64,000 nt of DNA, from NCBI GenBank assembly GCA_018262795.1, contig JADFDM010000008.1:156491-220490 (forward strand), written 5' to 3'. This document shows, in pieces, positions 38,459 to 48,632 of this stretch (positions are counted from its first letter, which is position 1; the number at the start of each line of letters is the position of its first letter). The translations under genes and the position numbers were made by a program. Source of the stretch: Sphingobacteriales bacterium. Its GTDB lineage: Bacteria > Bacteroidota > Bacteroidia > Chitinophagales > LD1. Below the pieces are notes generated by a model. It was given only the letters and a program-made list of their open reading frames with translations. It was not told the DNA's origin and did no database searches.

Positions 38459-39142
38459 TTACTCTATGTTCCCCGTAGAAGAAGAATTTTCGAGTGGCTG
38501 ATACTCGGTTTCAGGGTACTCTTCAAAAAAGTGCCGATCTTCTTCGTTGCTTTCCTTTTCAATCTCACTTAGAGGCGGTAAATCGCGCTTGCGGAAAATG
38601 AAGGCAATGATTACTCCACTGATGGCTCCAAACAAGTGCGACTGCCAACTCACTCCTTTAGTGGGAATAAACCCGAGAACCATTCCTCCATATATAAGCG
38701 TAACGAACAAAGCAATGGTAACCGAGTTTCGATCATTGCGAAATATCCCAGAAGCGGTGAGGAAAAAAGCAATGCCATATATTATGCCGCTGATGCCGAT
38801 ATGATAGGTATCGCTCGGGGCGAATAGCCATACTAAAATTCCGCTCAATAGGTGCACAAACACCACCACCCACAATGCCACTTTGGGATAGGCATTTAAA
38901 AGAACGGTTAATAGAATAAGTATAGGAAGGGTGTTAGAAATCAAGTGGTCAAAATCGTTCGGAGCGTGGATGAGCGGAGAAAATATAATCCCCTTTAGGC
39001 CATCAATATGCCGGGGATGATTGGCAAAGGAAGAGAAATCAAACAACTTGTAATATTGCAATAATTGAATAATCCAGAGAACGGTTACCAAGCCAAAAAC
39101 AATAATTACACTCCGCCAAAATTTATTTTTCTCCTCTGCCAT
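38459..39142 (-). CDS. Rhomboid-family intramembrane serine protease
   Basis: A 227-residue protein with six membrane segments. Catalytic residues are visible: GISG with the nucleophilic Ser (HIGISGIIYGIAFF) and the His in WQSHLFGAISG; HLISNTLP supplies the His/Asn of the oxyanion region. Rhomboids cleave membrane-anchored proteins within the bilayer. The acidic C-terminal tail (about 40 residues) is cytoplasmic. The gene is divergent from the penicillin-acylase gene with only 43 bp between them. Confidence 0.88.
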   Translation of the reverse strand: MAEEKNKFWRSVIIVFGLVTVLWIIQLLQYYKLFDFSSFANHPRHIDGLKGIIFSPLIHAPNDFDHLISNTLPILILLTVLLNAYPKVALWVVVFVHLLSGILVWLFAPSDTYHIGISGIIYGIAFFLTASGIFRNDRNSVTIALFVTLIYGGMVLGFIPTKGVSWQSHLFGAISGVIIAFIFRKRDLPPLSEIEKESNEEDRHFFEEYPETEYQPLENSSSTGNIE

Positions 39143-39185
39143 TTAACTAAATAAACGATTTATAACTTCACGCAAAACTTTACAA

Positions 39186-41696
39186 GTGAAATATCTGAAA
39201 TTATTGGTAGCAGCACTGCTTACTCTTGGCATCGTTTACATCGGCAACAGCAAACTCGGGCCGGTGCCTCCGCTTGCAAAATTTCTAAATCCATTTACCG
39301 GGTTTTGGCAAAATGCTGAAAGTAATGCGAAACCCAATGATGTACAATCTAATTTGGATGGTCTGAAGGAGGATGTGCAAGTATATTTTGATGATCGCTT
39401 GGTGCCGCATGTGTTTGCAAAGAATGATGAAGACCTTTTTTTTATGCAAGGATATATTACCGCAAAATTCAGGCTATGGCAAATGGAAATTCAAACCATG
39501 AGTGCTGCCGGAAGAATTTCGGAAATAGTAGGAGAAAAGGCGCTCGATAACGATAGACTGAATAGAAGAATTGGAATGGGCTATGGAGCGGAGAAAGCAG
39601 AAGAGTTTATCCGTAAGGATGCAACAAGTTCTAAACTTATAGATGCTTATTGCAAGGGAGTAAACGCTTACATTGGTTCTTTGAGTGCTAAAGATTATCC
39701 CATTGAATACAAGCTACTGAATTATGCGCCCGAAGAATGGAAGCCTATTAAAGTGGCGTTACTGTTGAAGAACATGGCCAACATGCTTTCGGTGTTTGAA
39801 TACGATATTGAGAACCACAACTTTGTAGCGAAATATGGGATGGAGGAGTTTCGGAAGTTATACCCTGATTTTATTGAGGAGGAAGACCCCATTATTCCCA
39901 AAGGAACCCAATGGAATTTTACAGGAAATCAGCATGCAGATATGAATGGTGTTATTACCGATAGTACCGGCACTCTTTCTTCAATTTCACTCCCATCTTC
40001 CACTCTTATATCCTCTATTATTCCTAAGCCCGATGAAATCGAAGGCTCTAATAACTGGGCCGTGTCGGGGTCAAAAACAAAATCAGGGAAGCCTATTTTA
40101 TGTAATGATCCGCACTTGCATTTGTCGCTGCCTTCTATTTGGTATGAAATGCAGTTAGTCTCTCCTGATGTAAATGTTTATGGTGCCACATTGCCCGGCT
40201 CACCGGCTGTTATTATTGGTTTCAACGACTCTATTTCGTGGGGAGTGACAAACGGAGGTCGCGATGTGCGCGACTGGTATCAAATAAAGTTTAAAGATGC
40301 TTCGCGGGATGAATATGAATACAAAGGGCAATGGCTGAAGAGTGAAAAGCGAGTGGAGAAATATGAGGTAAGAGGCAAAGGCGAAATACTGGATACCGTA
40401 GTTTATACCAAATATGGTCCCGTAGTTTATGATCAAAATTTTGGAGAAGCGGAAAGCCGAAACAACTTGGCCATGAGTTGGACTGCCCATTTGCCTTCTA
40501 ATGAATTTAAAACCTTTTATCTACTCAACAGAGGGAAGAACTATGGCGATTACATCAAAGCTCTGAGTTATTATGCCTGCCCGGCACAAAACTTTGTATT
40601 TGCTGCGGCCAGTGGTGATATTGCCATTAAAGAACAAGGGCGTTTTCCTATTCGCGATAAAGCCACCGAACAAGGGAAATACCTCAGCGATGGAAGTTCG
40701 GGAAAAGACGACTGGACTGATTTTATTCCTTATGCCAATAATCCGACAATCGAAAATCCTACACGAGGATTTGTAAGTTCTGCTAACCAACACCCTACAG
40801 ATACTACCTATCCATATTATTATCCCGGAGTTGGAGTTTATGAAAACTATCGGAACCGTATGATCAATCATTTGCTTTCAGAAAACAATGGCATTGATGC
40901 CGATTTTATGAAGCAAATGCAAAACAATAATTACAACCTGAATGCAGCCGAAGCCTTACCGGTGCTGCTTTCACTTTTAGATAAATCAAATCTTAGCAAA
41001 GAGGAGCAACACTTTCTCCAACTTCTAAGCAAGTGGAATTACTACAACAATCCGCAGGAAATTGCACCGGTATATTATGAAATATGGTGGAATGAACTGC
41101 GCAAATTACTATGGGATGAAATGGCAGATAAGAAAACTCCCATGAAGCAGCCGAGCTTTTACGAAACGGTGAAGTTCTTAGCCAACGATAGCACCTCTCC
41201 ATTTTATGATAACCGACAAACGGACGCAAAGGAAACGAGAGCAGACATTGTTGCAATGTCTTTTCACCGAATAAAAGATACACTCGCGGCTAAGGAATTT
41301 ACAGAAGTATCTGAACCTTATGAGACCGATGAAACTTATAAAAAAGACGATTTGAACCCACGTGACTGGGGGACTTACAAAGACACCAAGATTGAACATC
41401 TGGCTCGTTTAGATGCCTTCAGTTCTAAGCATGTTTACAATGGGGGAAACCTGGGAGTAATCAATGCGACTAATGCGACCCATGGCCCTTCTTGGAGAAT
41501 GATAGTGGATTTCGGTACGCTCAAAAGATACGTGGTATATCCGGGGGGTGAGTCGGGAAATCCGGGGAGTAAATTTTACGATAATATGGTTGATACCTGG
41601 GCGAAAGGCGAATACTACGTAGCTGAATATCTGAAAAAAGGAGAAGACCTTGGCAATAAAAAACTGTTTGAGTTAAACTTTAAACCTTCTAAATAA
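39186..41696 (+). CDS. Penicillin acylase-family N-terminal nucleophile amidohydrolase
   Basis: An 836-residue precursor starting at GTG 39186, with an N-terminal membrane/signal helix. Family members are autocatalytically split so that the beta chain begins with a catalytic Ser; here the junction is G287/S288 in EGSNNWAVSG, followed by LCNDPHLHLSLPSIWYE and GFNDSISWGVTN (conserved Asn region). Substrates in environmental bacteria include N-acyl amines, peptides and acyl-homoserine lactones; none can be assigned here. The stop overlaps the following ATG by one base (TAATG). Confidence 0.92.
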   Translation: MKYLKLLVAALLTLGIVYIGNSKLGPVPPLAKFLNPFTGFWQNAESNAKPNDVQSNLDGLKEDVQVYFDDRLVPHVFAKNDEDLFFMQGYITAKFRLWQMEIQTMSAAGRISEIVGEKALDNDRLNRRIGMGYGAEKAEEFIRKDATSSKLIDAYCKGVNAYIGSLSAKDYPIEYKLLNYAPEEWKPIKVALLLKNMANMLSVFEYDIENHNFVAKYGMEEFRKLYPDFIEEEDPIIPKGTQWNFTGNQHADMNGVITDSTGTLSSISLPSSTLISSIIPKPDEIEGSNNWAVSGSKTKSGKPILCNDPHLHLSLPSIWYEMQLVSPDVNVYGATLPGSPAVIIGFNDSISWGVTNGGRDVRDWYQIKFKDASRDEYEYKGQWLKSEKRVEKYEVRGKGEILDTVVYTKYGPVVYDQNFGEAESRNNLAMSWTAHLPSNEFKTFYLLNRGKNYGDYIKALSYYACPAQNFVFAAASGDIAIKEQGRFPIRDKATEQGKYLSDGSSGKDDWTDFIPYANNPTIENPTRGFVSSANQHPTDTTYPYYYPGVGVYENYRNRMINHLLSENNGIDADFMKQMQNNNYNLNAAEALPVLLSLLDKSNLSKEEQHFLQLLSKWNYYNNPQEIAPVYYEIWWNELRKLLWDEMADKKTPMKQPSFYETVKFLANDSTSPFYDNRQTDAKETRADIVAMSFHRIKDTLAAKEFTEVSEPYETDETYKKDDLNPRDWGTYKDTKIEHLARLDAFSSKHVYNGGNLGVINATNATHGPSWRMIVDFGTLKRYVVYPGGESGNPGSKFYDNMVDTWAKGEYYVAEYLKKGEDLGNKKLFELNFKPSK

Positions 41697-42052
41697 TGAA
41701 AAACTTTTTCATCTCCTTTTTGCTCATTTTGGTGTTTTCGTATGTGTTGCAATTGTTTTTGCCTTGGTGGTCTATGGTCATACTCACTTTTATAGTAGGC
41801 TATTCGATAGAGCAGAAATCGTACTTAGCATTCTTCACCGGATTTATTGCCGTATTTATTTTGTGGGCTGGCTATGCCTATTTTCTTTCATCGGCCAATG
41901 ACCATTTACTGGCTGGTAAAGTGGCAGAATTGATGAAGGCTTTAACCGGTGGAAAAACTTCCATGCTATTTCTTATTACAGGCTTACTGGGCGGAGTCGC
42001 AGGCGGCTTGGGTTGCCTCACGGGAAGTTTAACCGCTAAACTTCGCACTTAG
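41696..42052 (+). CDS. Small membrane protein, unrecognised
   Basis: A 118-residue protein with three hydrophobic segments (about 3-30, 36-58 and 85-108) and a Gly-rich third segment (GLLGGVAGGLGCLTG). It is translationally coupled to the penicillin-acylase gene by a one-base TAATG overlap, so it may be an accessory protein of that enzyme. The last four bases overlap the convergent CAP-domain gene. Confidence 0.65.
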   Translation: MKNFFISFLLILVFSYVLQLFLPWWSMVILTFIVGYSIEQKSYLAFFTGFIAVFILWAGYAYFLSSANDHLLAGKVAELMKALTGGKTSMLFLITGLLGGVAGGLGCLTGSLTAKLRT

Positions 42053-42696
42053 ATATTGCTGGTGAAATCCTGTGTGGCTTTTAAATAGATGGCCTCCTCC
42101 TTCCCTTTTACAGATTCAAAAAGAATCGCGCCACCCAAATAATGAAATCCTTTTCCCAATAAAATGGAGCGGTGTGGAGGGGATGAGTATAGGTCGTTCA
42201 ATATTCGCTCGGCAACCGCTATGTAGCTAAGGTTTTCGTCCCATTCCACATAATTCTCGTCACAGTTTTCGCCACTTAAATGCGGAGTATTTATAAACAA
42301 CATCATCCTCGATTCCGGAGTGGAAAGTTTTTTCGGTCCGGAGTGATTGTAATGGCTGAAGAAATTCTTTCGAATCATTTGATCAGTGTGGATCGTTGCT
42401 GCATCTCTTAACCCTTCCGAAAATTTGAGAGGAGGCAATCCGTGCTTTTCGCGCAACTTATTTGTGGCGTAAAATAAGGCCGCATTCAATAAATGGAAAT
42501 CGTACTGTTGAGGATTTACCGATTGCCGTGCTTCCGGTAGTTCGTAAAAATCTTTCCAAACTTTTTCTTGGTACACTTTGCTTTTGAAGTATGACTCCTT
42601 TTGGTATAAAGGAATTTTACTTAAAAGTGCAGAACCCATATCAAGAACTGATAGAGGTAGAAACAGAAATAGCAGAATGAATTTTCCCATTGTCAT
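42049..42696 (-). CDS. CAP/SCP-domain secreted protein
   Basis: A 215-residue protein with a signal peptide and a CAP (SCP/PR1-like) domain from about residue 70. Landmarks are RDAATIHTDQM (first His), FFSHYN (second His), SGENC and the C-terminal SPPHRSILLGKGFHYLGG. Bacterial CAP proteins are extracellular; their activities are mostly unknown. An ATG at 42690 (MGKFILL) is an equally good start. Confidence 0.82.
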   Translation of the reverse strand: MTMGKFILLFLFLPLSVLDMGSALLSKIPLYQKESYFKSKVYQEKVWKDFYELPEARQSVNPQQYDFHLLNAALFYATNKLREKHGLPPLKFSEGLRDAATIHTDQMIRKNFFSHYNHSGPKKLSTPESRMMLFINTPHLSGENCDENYVEWDENLSYIAVAERILNDLYSSPPHRSILLGKGFHYLGGAILFESVKGKEEAIYLKATQDFTSNI

Positions 42697-42898
42697 TTAA
42701 AACGCAGATTCTGAAAAAAGCAGTATCAATAAACTAAAAATACTTTCGTCAGGAAAGATGCGCCAGTAGCTGAAATACCATAAAGCTGATGAAAATAGAT
42801 TTCGAAGTTGAAATTGAGATGGAATTCTTCAACCAATATTTTTCAAAAACAGAACCTAAAACTTTAGCGAAATGAGAAGAAAAATTTACGAAGGGAGA

Positions 42899-43798
42899 TT
42901 AGAATTTCACCTCACACACAATGCCGTAATGATCGGAAAGATGTTTCTTCCCCTTTTTCATTACGCTTACAAAGCGAGTAATGTGTTTTACTCTCGCACC
43001 ATTTGCGCGAAGCAAAATATAGTCTAAGGTAAATTTCTTTTTAGCTCCGTAAGATTGAGCAATTTCATTATTCACTCCGTCATAAGTGCTTTTTTCTATC
43101 CCATCTATTTCGCCATTCTTAGCATCTAAACATTCCAACATAGAGCAGTAGTGTTCTTTCATCCGATCTTCAGTATTAAAGTCGCCACAAATAATTTGTG
43201 GAACGCTATCCTGCTTATATTTTACCAGTAACTCCTTGTATATCTGATCCATCTGATGTTCTCTTATCTCGGTAGCATCATCAGCTTGGAGATGTGTCCC
43301 CAACACCTGAAATTCCTTTCCGTTTAAATTCCCCTGAAGTAAAATGGCTCCTTTGCGCGAATAACAATCAAATCCTTTGCAGTTTTTAAATTGAATGCTA
43401 TTAAGCACATCTAACTTTATATTACTCAACACCCAAACTCCTCCATTGGCCTTTAGCGAAGGCCCATCATTATTTATGGGGCCGTAGAAGTACGAATATT
43501 TTTCACGCAATCCTTCCTTAATAATTTTTCTGGCAGCCGGCAGAAAGGCCTCTTCAAAAACAATAATATCAAAATCGGATTTCTGTAGTTGATCTACAAT
43601 CGCATGTGCTCTATCTCGCTTTCCGGGACGAACGACAATAGCCGGCAACATGTAAATATTCCAAGATAGAATTTTCAGATTTCCGTCATCTTTGGGGTTT
43701 TCATTGATTGGCTTTTCAGTATGCGGATGCGCAAAAATACCTTGAATAGAAAAACAAGAAATTAAAAGAAATAGCGAATATTGACGGATATTTTTCAT
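42899..43798 (-). CDS. Secreted endonuclease/exonuclease/phosphatase-family protein (sphingomyelinase-like)
   Basis: A 299-residue protein with a signal peptide; I start at ATG 43798 ([13 protein letters not shown]) since the upstream ATG only adds 12 residues ahead of it. The DNase I-like fold shows [17 protein letters not shown] (metal-binding Glu), GTHLQAD, CGDFNTE (catalytic Asp/Asn) and the final [11 protein letters not shown] (catalytic His). The Mg-dependent sphingomyelinase branch fits best by overall pattern, but nuclease or other phosphodiester substrates are possible. Confidence 0.8.
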   Translation of the reverse strand: MKNIRQYSLFLLISCFSIQGIFAHPHTEKPINENPKDDGNLKILSWNIYMLPAIVVRPGKRDRAHAIVDQLQKSDFDIIVFEEAFLPAARKIIKEGLREKYSYFYGPINNDGPSLKANGGVWVLSNIKLDVLNSIQFKNCKGFDCYSRKGAILLQGNLNGKEFQVLGTHLQADDATEIREHQMDQIYKELLVKYKQDSVPQIICGDFNTEDRMKEHYCSMLECLDAKNGEIDGIEKSTYDGVNNEIAQSYGAKKKFTLDYILLRANGARVKHITRFVSVMKKGKKHLSDHYGIVCEVKF

Positions 43799-43908
43799 GG
43801 GAACTATTTTATTCAAGACATGGCATTGATTCAAAGAAACGGAATGCAGTTGTTAATATTGACTTTACGCTAAATAATTTACATTGTTTTAATCGCGAAG
43901 TTTCCGCT

Positions 43909-44835
43909 ATGAACCATTATAAACTTACATCCATCATAAAACAAGAAGCAAAGCGCTTAGGCTTTAGTGCTTGTGGAATTTCAAAAGCAGAGCGATTAAA
44001 TGAAGATGCTTTTGCTTTAGAGGCATGGCTTAACCAGCAAATGAATGGCGAAATGGCCTACATGCAAAACTATTTTGATAAACGAGTAGACCCCTCCTTA
44101 TTAGTGGAAGGAGCCAAGTCAGTGATTTCCCTTACTTATAATTACTATACCGATAAGAAGCAAACTGATTCAACGGCACCTAAAATTTCCATGTATGCAC
44201 TTGGTGAGGATTATCATGAGGTAGTGCGCAAAAAGCTCAATGAACTTTTTCAGTTTATTCGAGATAATGCCGGAGATGTTAGTGGGCGTTCCTTTGTTGA
44301 CTCTGCTCCTGTGCTGGAACGCGCTTGGGCAAAACGCAGTGGTTTGGGTTGGATAGGGAAAAATGCTAATCTCCTCACAAAAGGGCAAGGCTCTTATTTT
44401 TTCCTTGCTGAAATTATATTGGACCTTGAATTAGATGACGATTCACCGGTAAAAGATTTCTGTGGAGCCTGCACTAAATGTATTGATGCCTGCCCTACAG
44501 ATGCTATTTTTGAACCCTATAAGGTGGATGGGAGCAAGTGTATTTCCTATTTCACTATTGAGCTGAAGAACGCAGTGCTGCCTTCTGACTATAAAGGGAA
44601 ATTTGAAAACTGGATGTTTGGTTGCGATATATGTCAACAAGTTTGCCCCATCAATGCAAGAGCTAAAATGCATAACGAACCTGCTTTTGAACCGAAGCTC
44701 GAATTGTTGAACATGACTACTCCCGAATGGGAGGCACTTACGGAAGATACATTTAAGTCTTTGTTCAAATTATCACCTGTAAAGCGAACTAAGTTTCAGG
44801 GTTTAAAGAGAAATATTTCTTTTTTGAAGAGATAA
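43909..44835 (+). CDS. queG: Epoxyqueuosine reductase QueG
   Basis: A 308-residue cobalamin/[4Fe-4S] enzyme for the last step of queuosine synthesis in tRNA anticodons. The N-terminal domain has [13 protein letters not shown] and the cobalamin-domain segments [19 protein letters not shown]. Two cluster-binding motifs, [12 protein letters not shown] and CDICQQVCP, are present in the expected C-terminal half. Length matches the short form without HEAT repeats. Confidence 0.94.
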   Translation: MNHYKLTSIIKQEAKRLGFSACGISKAERLNEDAFALEAWLNQQMNGEMAYMQNYFDKRVDPSLLVEGAKSVISLTYNYYTDKKQTDSTAPKISMYALGEDYHEVVRKKLNELFQFIRDNAGDVSGRSFVDSAPVLERAWAKRSGLGWIGKNANLLTKGQGSYFFLAEIILDLELDDDSPVKDFCGACTKCIDACPTDAIFEPYKVDGSKCISYFTIELKNAVLPSDYKGKFENWMFGCDICQQVCPINARAKMHNEPAFEPKLELLNMTTPEWEALTEDTFKSLFKLSPVKRTKFQGLKRNISFLKR

Positions 44836-45069
44836 GTGCTGAAGGAGTCATTTTTTTGTTTGTATAACTTCTTCTTTATTTCTGCGCTCTCCGAAAAGTC
44901 AGATAAAAGTTAACGGCTATCACTTAATTGCTGCTGAGTTTATTCATTTTTACCTATGTAGATCGAGCAACTTTATGAGACTTCTTTGCCTCCTTTAGTA
45001 GGAGCTCCGTTAAAATGCTATAAAATCCGATAAGATAGATGTTCTAAAAAACAATGTGGAAAAAATATA

Positions 45070-45101
45070 TTGCCTACGGGATAAACAAATTCATATATTC
45101 G
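45070..45101 (+). promoter_or_regulatory. Candidate Bacteroidota-type promoter for the ArsR-like gene
   Basis: TTG at 45070-45072 and TATATTCG at 45094-45101 are 21 nt apart and fit -33 TTG / -7 TAnnTTTG with one mismatch. The ATG follows after a 21-nt leader. The rest of the 287-bp gap upstream contains nothing else I recognise beyond a small CTCCT/AGGAG hairpin near 45000. Confidence 0.45.
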
Positions 45102-45122
45102 TGGCAATAAAAAAATGTCAGC

Positions 45123-45485
45123 ATGAAAAACAATTCAAAAAAACTGGTTCGGGAACAGTTAATTCTCGGAGGTAATAACGGCAACTCGGTTGTAGTTAAT
45201 TACGGTACAATTAAAAGAGCGGCTCTTACCTTGAGAGCCATTAACCACTCTCTTCGAAAAAAGATTTTAGAAACCATCGAAGCGAAAGGTGAAATCAAGG
45301 TGACCGATATTTATGTAAAGCTGAAACTGGAGCAATCTGTTGCTTCGCAGCATTTGGCAATTATGCGCAGAGCGCAGGTAGTGAATACCAGACGCGATGG
45401 AAAGTGTATTTACTATTCAGTAAATAAGCAGCGTATTAGCGAAATCGTTGACTTGGCTAAACAATTAGCTCAGGGAAGCGAATAA
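45123..45485 (+). CDS. ArsR-family winged-helix transcriptional regulator
   Basis: A 120-residue DNA-binding protein. The winged-helix part starts near LRAINHSLRKKILETI, the recognition helix is in QSVASQHLAIMRRAQ and the wing in RRDGKCIYYSVN. No metal-binding Cys pair typical of ArsR/SmtB is present, so the signal may be redox, a small molecule or none. It stands alone between a promoter and a strong terminator. Confidence 0.88.
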   Translation: MKNNSKKLVREQLILGGNNGNSVVVNYGTIKRAALTLRAINHSLRKKILETIEAKGEIKVTDIYVKLKLEQSVASQHLAIMRRAQVVNTRRDGKCIYYSVNKQRISEIVDLAKQLAQGSE

Positions 45486-45508
45486 TCTAACCGCTTTAAT
45501 TGCTCAAT

Positions 45509-45547
45509 AAAAAAAGCCCGCAGGTAGTTTTACTTGCGGGCTTTTTT
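45509..45547 (+). terminator. Strong intrinsic terminator (works in both directions)
   Basis: A 17-bp stem: AAAAAAGCCCGCAGGTA (45509-45525) against TACTTGCGGGCTTTTTT (45531-45547) with a 5-nt loop and one G-T wobble. Its A- and T-rich flanks make it symmetric. It follows the regulator gene by 23 nt. Confidence 0.92.
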
Positions 45548-45842
45548 ATAATTATCTTGCAATGATTTGAATTGCTTTTAAGGGCATTCTCTATGTCTCA
45601 TTTTACAACTTGAAAAAGTTGAATGGCTCAAAAATTATTTCTTTGTTTATCCACTTTGCTTTCGGCTCATTTTAGTTGCAAACATTTGTTTGTTGGCCAC
45701 CCTTCAATACGAGGGTTATTTAATAGGTTTTCCACATTCTTTACGGCTGCCCATAGGGCTATTTAAATTTCCAAAGAATAATTTCATATTTGTCCCTAAC
45801 AGAGTTTGGTAACGCAGCGATTTTTTCACTAATCAACCAACT
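45548..45842. other. Intergenic leader of the serine palmitoyltransferase gene
   Basis: These 295 bp hold no ORF or RNA gene that I recognise. A CATATTTG near 45787 resembles a -7 box with one mismatch but lacks an upstream TTG. A GCCC/GGGC mini-hairpin lies near 45750. Confidence 0.4.
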
Positions 45843-47051
45843 ATGACACTATTTGAAAAATGTTACGACTACAAGGCAGCCGACATTACCAAGGGGAAAG
45901 GTGTTTATCCTTACTTCCGTCCCATTCAGGAAAGCGAAGGGCCAACCGTATTGATGGAAGGCCGAAAGATGGTGATGGCCGGAAGCAATAATTACCTCGG
46001 GCTAACGGCTCACCCAAAGGTGAAGGAAGCTGCTGTAAAAGCGATTGAGAAATATGGTACCAGTTGCTCCGGCTCCCGTTTTCTCACTGGCACTATTGAC
46101 CTGCATATTGAATTAGAAGAAAAGATAGCTCGCTTTATGGGGAAGGAAGCCGCTTTGCTTTTCAGCACCGGTTTTCAGGCGGGGCAAGGAGTTATTCAAC
46201 CTCTGCTCAGTAAAGGCGATTATGTGCTCAGTGACAAGGACAATCATGCCAGTATTGTCGCGGGTAATATGCTCGGGGCAGCTATGCAAGCTAAAGTTGT
46301 ACGTTACAAGCACAACGATATGGAGGATTTGGAACGCAGGCTAAAGATGATTCCAGAAACGGCCAACCGACTGATAGTAACGGATGGTATATTTAGTGCC
46401 TTAGGTTCTTTGGCACATTTAGATAAACTGAAGGAATTAGCTTGGCGGTATCAAGCTCAAGTGCTGGTGGATGATGCGCATGGTTTTGGGGTAATGGGAG
46501 AAGGGGGCAAAGGAACCGCTCATTACTTCAATGCGCAGGATGATATTGATTTGATCGTTTGCACCTTTAGTAAAACATTAGCCTCACTCGGAGGCTTTGT
46601 GGCCGGAGAGGAAAGGGTGATTAATTATCTCAAGCATAAATCCCCTGCTCTTATATTCTCTGCATCGCCCACCCCCGCATCGGTGGCTTCTGCTTCTGCG
46701 GCTTTGGATATTTTGGTGGAGCAGCCGGAACTATCAGTGCGTGTTCGCAGGAATGCTGATCGAGTTCGTCAAGGTTTGCGTGAAAGTGGATTTCAGGTGA
46801 TAGATGGCGAAGCGGCTATAGTGCCCGTAATTATTGGGGATGATGAAAAAACCTTTGCTATTTGGAAGATGCTGTATGAGGAAGGTGTGTTTGTAAATGC
46901 TTTCATTTCACCGGCCACCCCTCCCGGTATGCAGATGTTGAGAACCAGTTATATGGCCTCCCACGAGGACGAACACTTAGATTTCATTGTTGAAAAATTT
47001 CGTAAGATTGGCAAGAAATTAGGATTGCCGGATTATCAATATCAGGCGTAG
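45843..47051 (+). CDS. spt: Serine palmitoyltransferase (alpha-oxoamine synthase family)
   Basis: A 402-residue PLP enzyme that condenses L-serine with a fatty acyl-CoA in the first step of sphingolipid synthesis. KGKGVYPYFRPIQ near the N-terminus is characteristic of the Bacteroidota serine palmitoyltransferases, distinguishing it from BioF or Kbl. Active-site landmarks: GSNNYLGL, DNHAS (H135 stacks on PLP), VDDAHGFGVMG and the Schiff-base lysine K244 in TFSKTLASLGG. The next gene on the strand begins 198 nt later. Confidence 0.85.
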   Translation: MTLFEKCYDYKAADITKGKGVYPYFRPIQESEGPTVLMEGRKMVMAGSNNYLGLTAHPKVKEAAVKAIEKYGTSCSGSRFLTGTIDLHIELEEKIARFMGKEAALLFSTGFQAGQGVIQPLLSKGDYVLSDKDNHASIVAGNMLGAAMQAKVVRYKHNDMEDLERRLKMIPETANRLIVTDGIFSALGSLAHLDKLKELAWRYQAQVLVDDAHGFGVMGEGGKGTAHYFNAQDDIDLIVCTFSKTLASLGGFVAGEERVINYLKHKSPALIFSASPTPASVASASAALDILVEQPELSVRVRRNADRVRQGLRESGFQVIDGEAAIVPVIIGDDEKTFAIWKMLYEEGVFVNAFISPATPPGMQMLRTSYMASHEDEHLDFIVEKFRKIGKKLGLPDYQYQA

Positions 47052-47249
47052 AAGCGTTGAACGATGTTCAGCCGGCACAAATTCTTACCTATCATAAGCT
47101 AAGTGATTGTCGGTTGGGACTGCTTGTTAATTTTAATGTGTCACTGATTAAAGAAGGAATAAAAAGAATAGCAACAAATTGTAGAAAGAAGCAGAGGTAA
47201 AGATACTTTTTGCGAAACTTTGCATACGCTGCGGTTAATAACTATAACA

Positions 47250-48548
47250 ATGAAACAACGACATTACTATTACATTGAAGGGAAAGATGCTTCGGATTCT
47301 TCATCCCTAAAATACATTAGACGCGATATTGAGTGCGATGATGCCTTTGACGGAGATCTCATTTTGCTCGCTTTTCCTATTGGTCTGATGCCGGAGATCA
47401 GCTCGGTGCTCAAACATTTTGGGTTGCGCGATGATGCCGAATTTTTCTATAGCGAATGTAAAGAAGTGGTGAGTGTACCCGAGAAGCATGTGAATGCCAA
47501 GGGCGAAGGGAAACTCACTTTTCAATCGTACTTCCATAAATTTCCCGAGTCGGTCTCTAACTTTTTTGACGATGCTAAAGTCGTGGTCATTCTTCACCCT
47601 TTGGATTCAACCAACCCCGAGTGCAGAGATTACAATATGATTGGGTATATCCATGCGAATTATTTTGACTTCCCTTCCCCGGATGGTAAAATGAATAAGG
47701 GCTTTTACTATAACGTGCTCCGACTCAGTGAGCAGACGGTAAACGGGGAAGCGATTTATCGCAGAAAGAGAATTTTTTCTACCTTGTTTAGTGTGTTACT
47801 CGATTTCGCCACGTTGGAGGATATCCATTTCGTATATGCCAGTATGGGTCGCGAAAACCAGGCAATTAATGATGCGCTGAAAATGAACAGCGAGCGCCAT
47901 GGCAAATATTTTGAAACCTTCCCGATGTGGAATAACACGCACGTGAACTTAGTTATCGGCAGTAGCAGCGCTGCTAAAAAGTTAGTAGATATATCGAAAG
48001 ATCGCGAGGCACTCAAGGAATACTACGCTAAGTTGAAAACGCTCCACAATAATTTTGTGTTTAATCAACTGCATACCGAAGACCTTTTCTTTGCCTTGGT
48101 CAACCGTATCCTCCGTTCATCGCCCACCAGCCGGATATTCATGGTGCCCGATGCGAAAGGAAATTTTGATGCAGCCGGTTTCACTATAAACTGGGGCGAT
48201 TACATGTATTTGAAGCTGCAAAACCCCAAGGGACTTTTTAAAGTAATAGACTCGCTTAAACTCACCGATAAAATTCTTTACCCAACATTGTTAGTGGGTT
48301 CTGACGGAAATGTGCGCCAGTTACTCAAAGGGGCTGCTTACAAATACAAGAAAGAACACGGAGTGCAGGTAACTACGATGAACGCCCTTTATGGCGACCC
48401 CCATTTTAAGGTGAAGAAGAGCATTATCCAAGACCCATTTGTGTACTTTGTGATTTACGACCGGCCACTACAGTATCAGGCAATGAAGGAAAGCAGTATG
48501 AATGAGAAAGGAGAAGTGCAGATTTTCATCGAAACACCGATGTTGTAG
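47250..48548 (+). CDS. Conserved-looking protein of unknown function next to spt
   Basis: A 432-residue soluble protein starting at ATG 47250 (MKQRHYYYIEGKD); the frame extends to 47220 but the extra residues lack family character. It has no signal peptide or membrane helix. Segments such as DGDLILLAFPIGLMPE and ASMGRENQAINDALKMNSERHGK suggest a mixed alpha/beta enzyme, and the region from 180 to 250 could be acyltransferase-like, but I recognise no family. Lying downstream of serine palmitoyltransferase, it could take part in the same lipid pathway. Confidence 0.75.
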   Translation: MKQRHYYYIEGKDASDSSSLKYIRRDIECDDAFDGDLILLAFPIGLMPEISSVLKHFGLRDDAEFFYSECKEVVSVPEKHVNAKGEGKLTFQSYFHKFPESVSNFFDDAKVVVILHPLDSTNPECRDYNMIGYIHANYFDFPSPDGKMNKGFYYNVLRLSEQTVNGEAIYRRKRIFSTLFSVLLDFATLEDIHFVYASMGRENQAINDALKMNSERHGKYFETFPMWNNTHVNLVIGSSSAAKKLVDISKDREALKEYYAKLKTLHNNFVFNQLHTEDLFFALVNRILRSSPTSRIFMVPDAKGNFDAAGFTINWGDYMYLKLQNPKGLFKVIDSLKLTDKILYPTLLVGSDGNVRQLLKGAAYKYKKEHGVQVTTMNALYGDPHFKVKKSIIQDPFVYFVIYDRPLQYQAMKESSMNEKGEVQIFIETPML

Positions 48549-48632
48549 AGCATAGGCGTTAGATAATAAGCCGATAGACGTTAGACCATTGACGTTCGAT
48601 AAGAGAGGAAGGAAGATACAATCGTTCAACTT

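Noticed and set aside
42789..42875. 28-codon frame MKIDFEVEIEMEFFNQYFSK in the gap upstream of the CAP-domain gene
   Set aside because: Too short, no ribosome-binding site or recognised family; its composition is what AT-rich intergenic DNA gives by chance.
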